The notes below the pieces were generated by a model that ran no database searches, had not been told where the DNA came from, and saw only the letters and a list, made by a program, of their open reading frames with translations. From NCBI GenBank assembly GCA_002361365.1, contig DEST01000086.1, positions 1 to 5,483 of the forward strand: a stretch of DNA of 5,483 nucleotides, written 5' to 3'. This document shows positions 5,455 through 5,483 of this stretch, piece after piece (within the stretch, counting starts at the first letter, position 1; the number at the start of each line of letters is the position of its first letter). The position numbers were made by a program, and so were the translations under genes. The DNA is from Alphaproteobacteria bacterium UBA3307. Its GTDB lineage: Bacteria > Pseudomonadota > Alphaproteobacteria > RF32 > CAG-239.

Positions 5455-5483
5455 TGGTGGAGCTGAGGGGAATCGAACCCCTG
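5455..5483 (-). tRNA. 3' end of a tRNA gene, probably tRNA-Ala (5' part beyond window)
   Basis: Read on the minus strand, the visible 29 bases are a T-arm (AGGGG, loop TTCGATT, CCCCT), then the 3' acceptor strand CAGCTCC, discriminator A73 and an encoded CCA. The T-stem pairs perfectly. U70 in the acceptor allows the G3-U70 pair of alanine identity, and A73 also fits alanine. The anticodon is outside the window, so identity is a guess. The tmRNA 3' end has a similar acceptor and is the main alternative. An alphaproteobacterial permuted tmRNA would have its 5' piece downstream of the CCA, but here a terminator follows instead. Confidence 0.85.

Noticed and set aside
5454..5483. 3' piece of a permuted two-part tmRNA.
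   Set aside because: In the permuted arrangement a spacer and the 5' acceptor piece would follow the CCA; here an intrinsic terminator and then a protein gene follow. A standard tmRNA cannot be fully excluded.

Overview
The window reads as part of a host-associated or otherwise low-GC proteobacterial chromosome, most likely alphaproteobacterial. The best clue is a complete RpoH-type heat-shock sigma factor carrying an intact RpoH box; its N-terminal region resembles alphaproteobacterial RpoH as I remember it. Base composition is uneven. Sampled 60-base lines give roughly 30-37% G+C in rpoH and 42-50% in the two genes upstream of it, with the efflux genes spanning both ranges. No taxonomic marker beyond these proteins is present, so the lineage is an inference.

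Everything is on the minus strand, so in transcription order the window is read from its right end to its left. It opens with the 3' end of a tRNA gene (5455-5483, encoded CCA, alanine-like acceptor) followed at once by an intrinsic terminator (5422-5447). Next comes a tightly coupled gene pair of the AmmeMemoRadiSam system: a 461-residue fusion of a LigB/Memo-like domain to an AMMECR1 domain (4014-5399), and a short-form AmrS radical SAM enzyme (3184-4014) whose start codon shares one base with the stop of the fusion gene. After an 81-base gap with a plausible sigma70-type promoter comes rpoH (2230-3102). After a further 64-base gap with only a weak hairpin comes an RND-type multidrug efflux operon: the membrane fusion protein (1026-2165) and the AcrB-like inner-membrane transporter, which runs off the left edge (1-1019).

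The two efflux genes form a standard tripartite-pump pair. They are separated by 6 bases, with the transporter's ribosome site inside the end of the adaptor gene. The AmmeMemoRadiSam pair is a widely conserved but poorly understood metal/radical module; here it comes in a fused, compact form of the kind I associate with Clostridia. There are no strong terminators between amrS, rpoH and the pump, so some readthrough from one end of the window to the other is possible.

I see no mobile element, CRISPR array or clear new system. The points most worth a second look are the fused AmmeMemoRadiSam pair in this genomic background, an 8-base complementary pair that brackets the rpoH ribosome site and start codon, and a small palindrome inside the rpoH promoter spacer.
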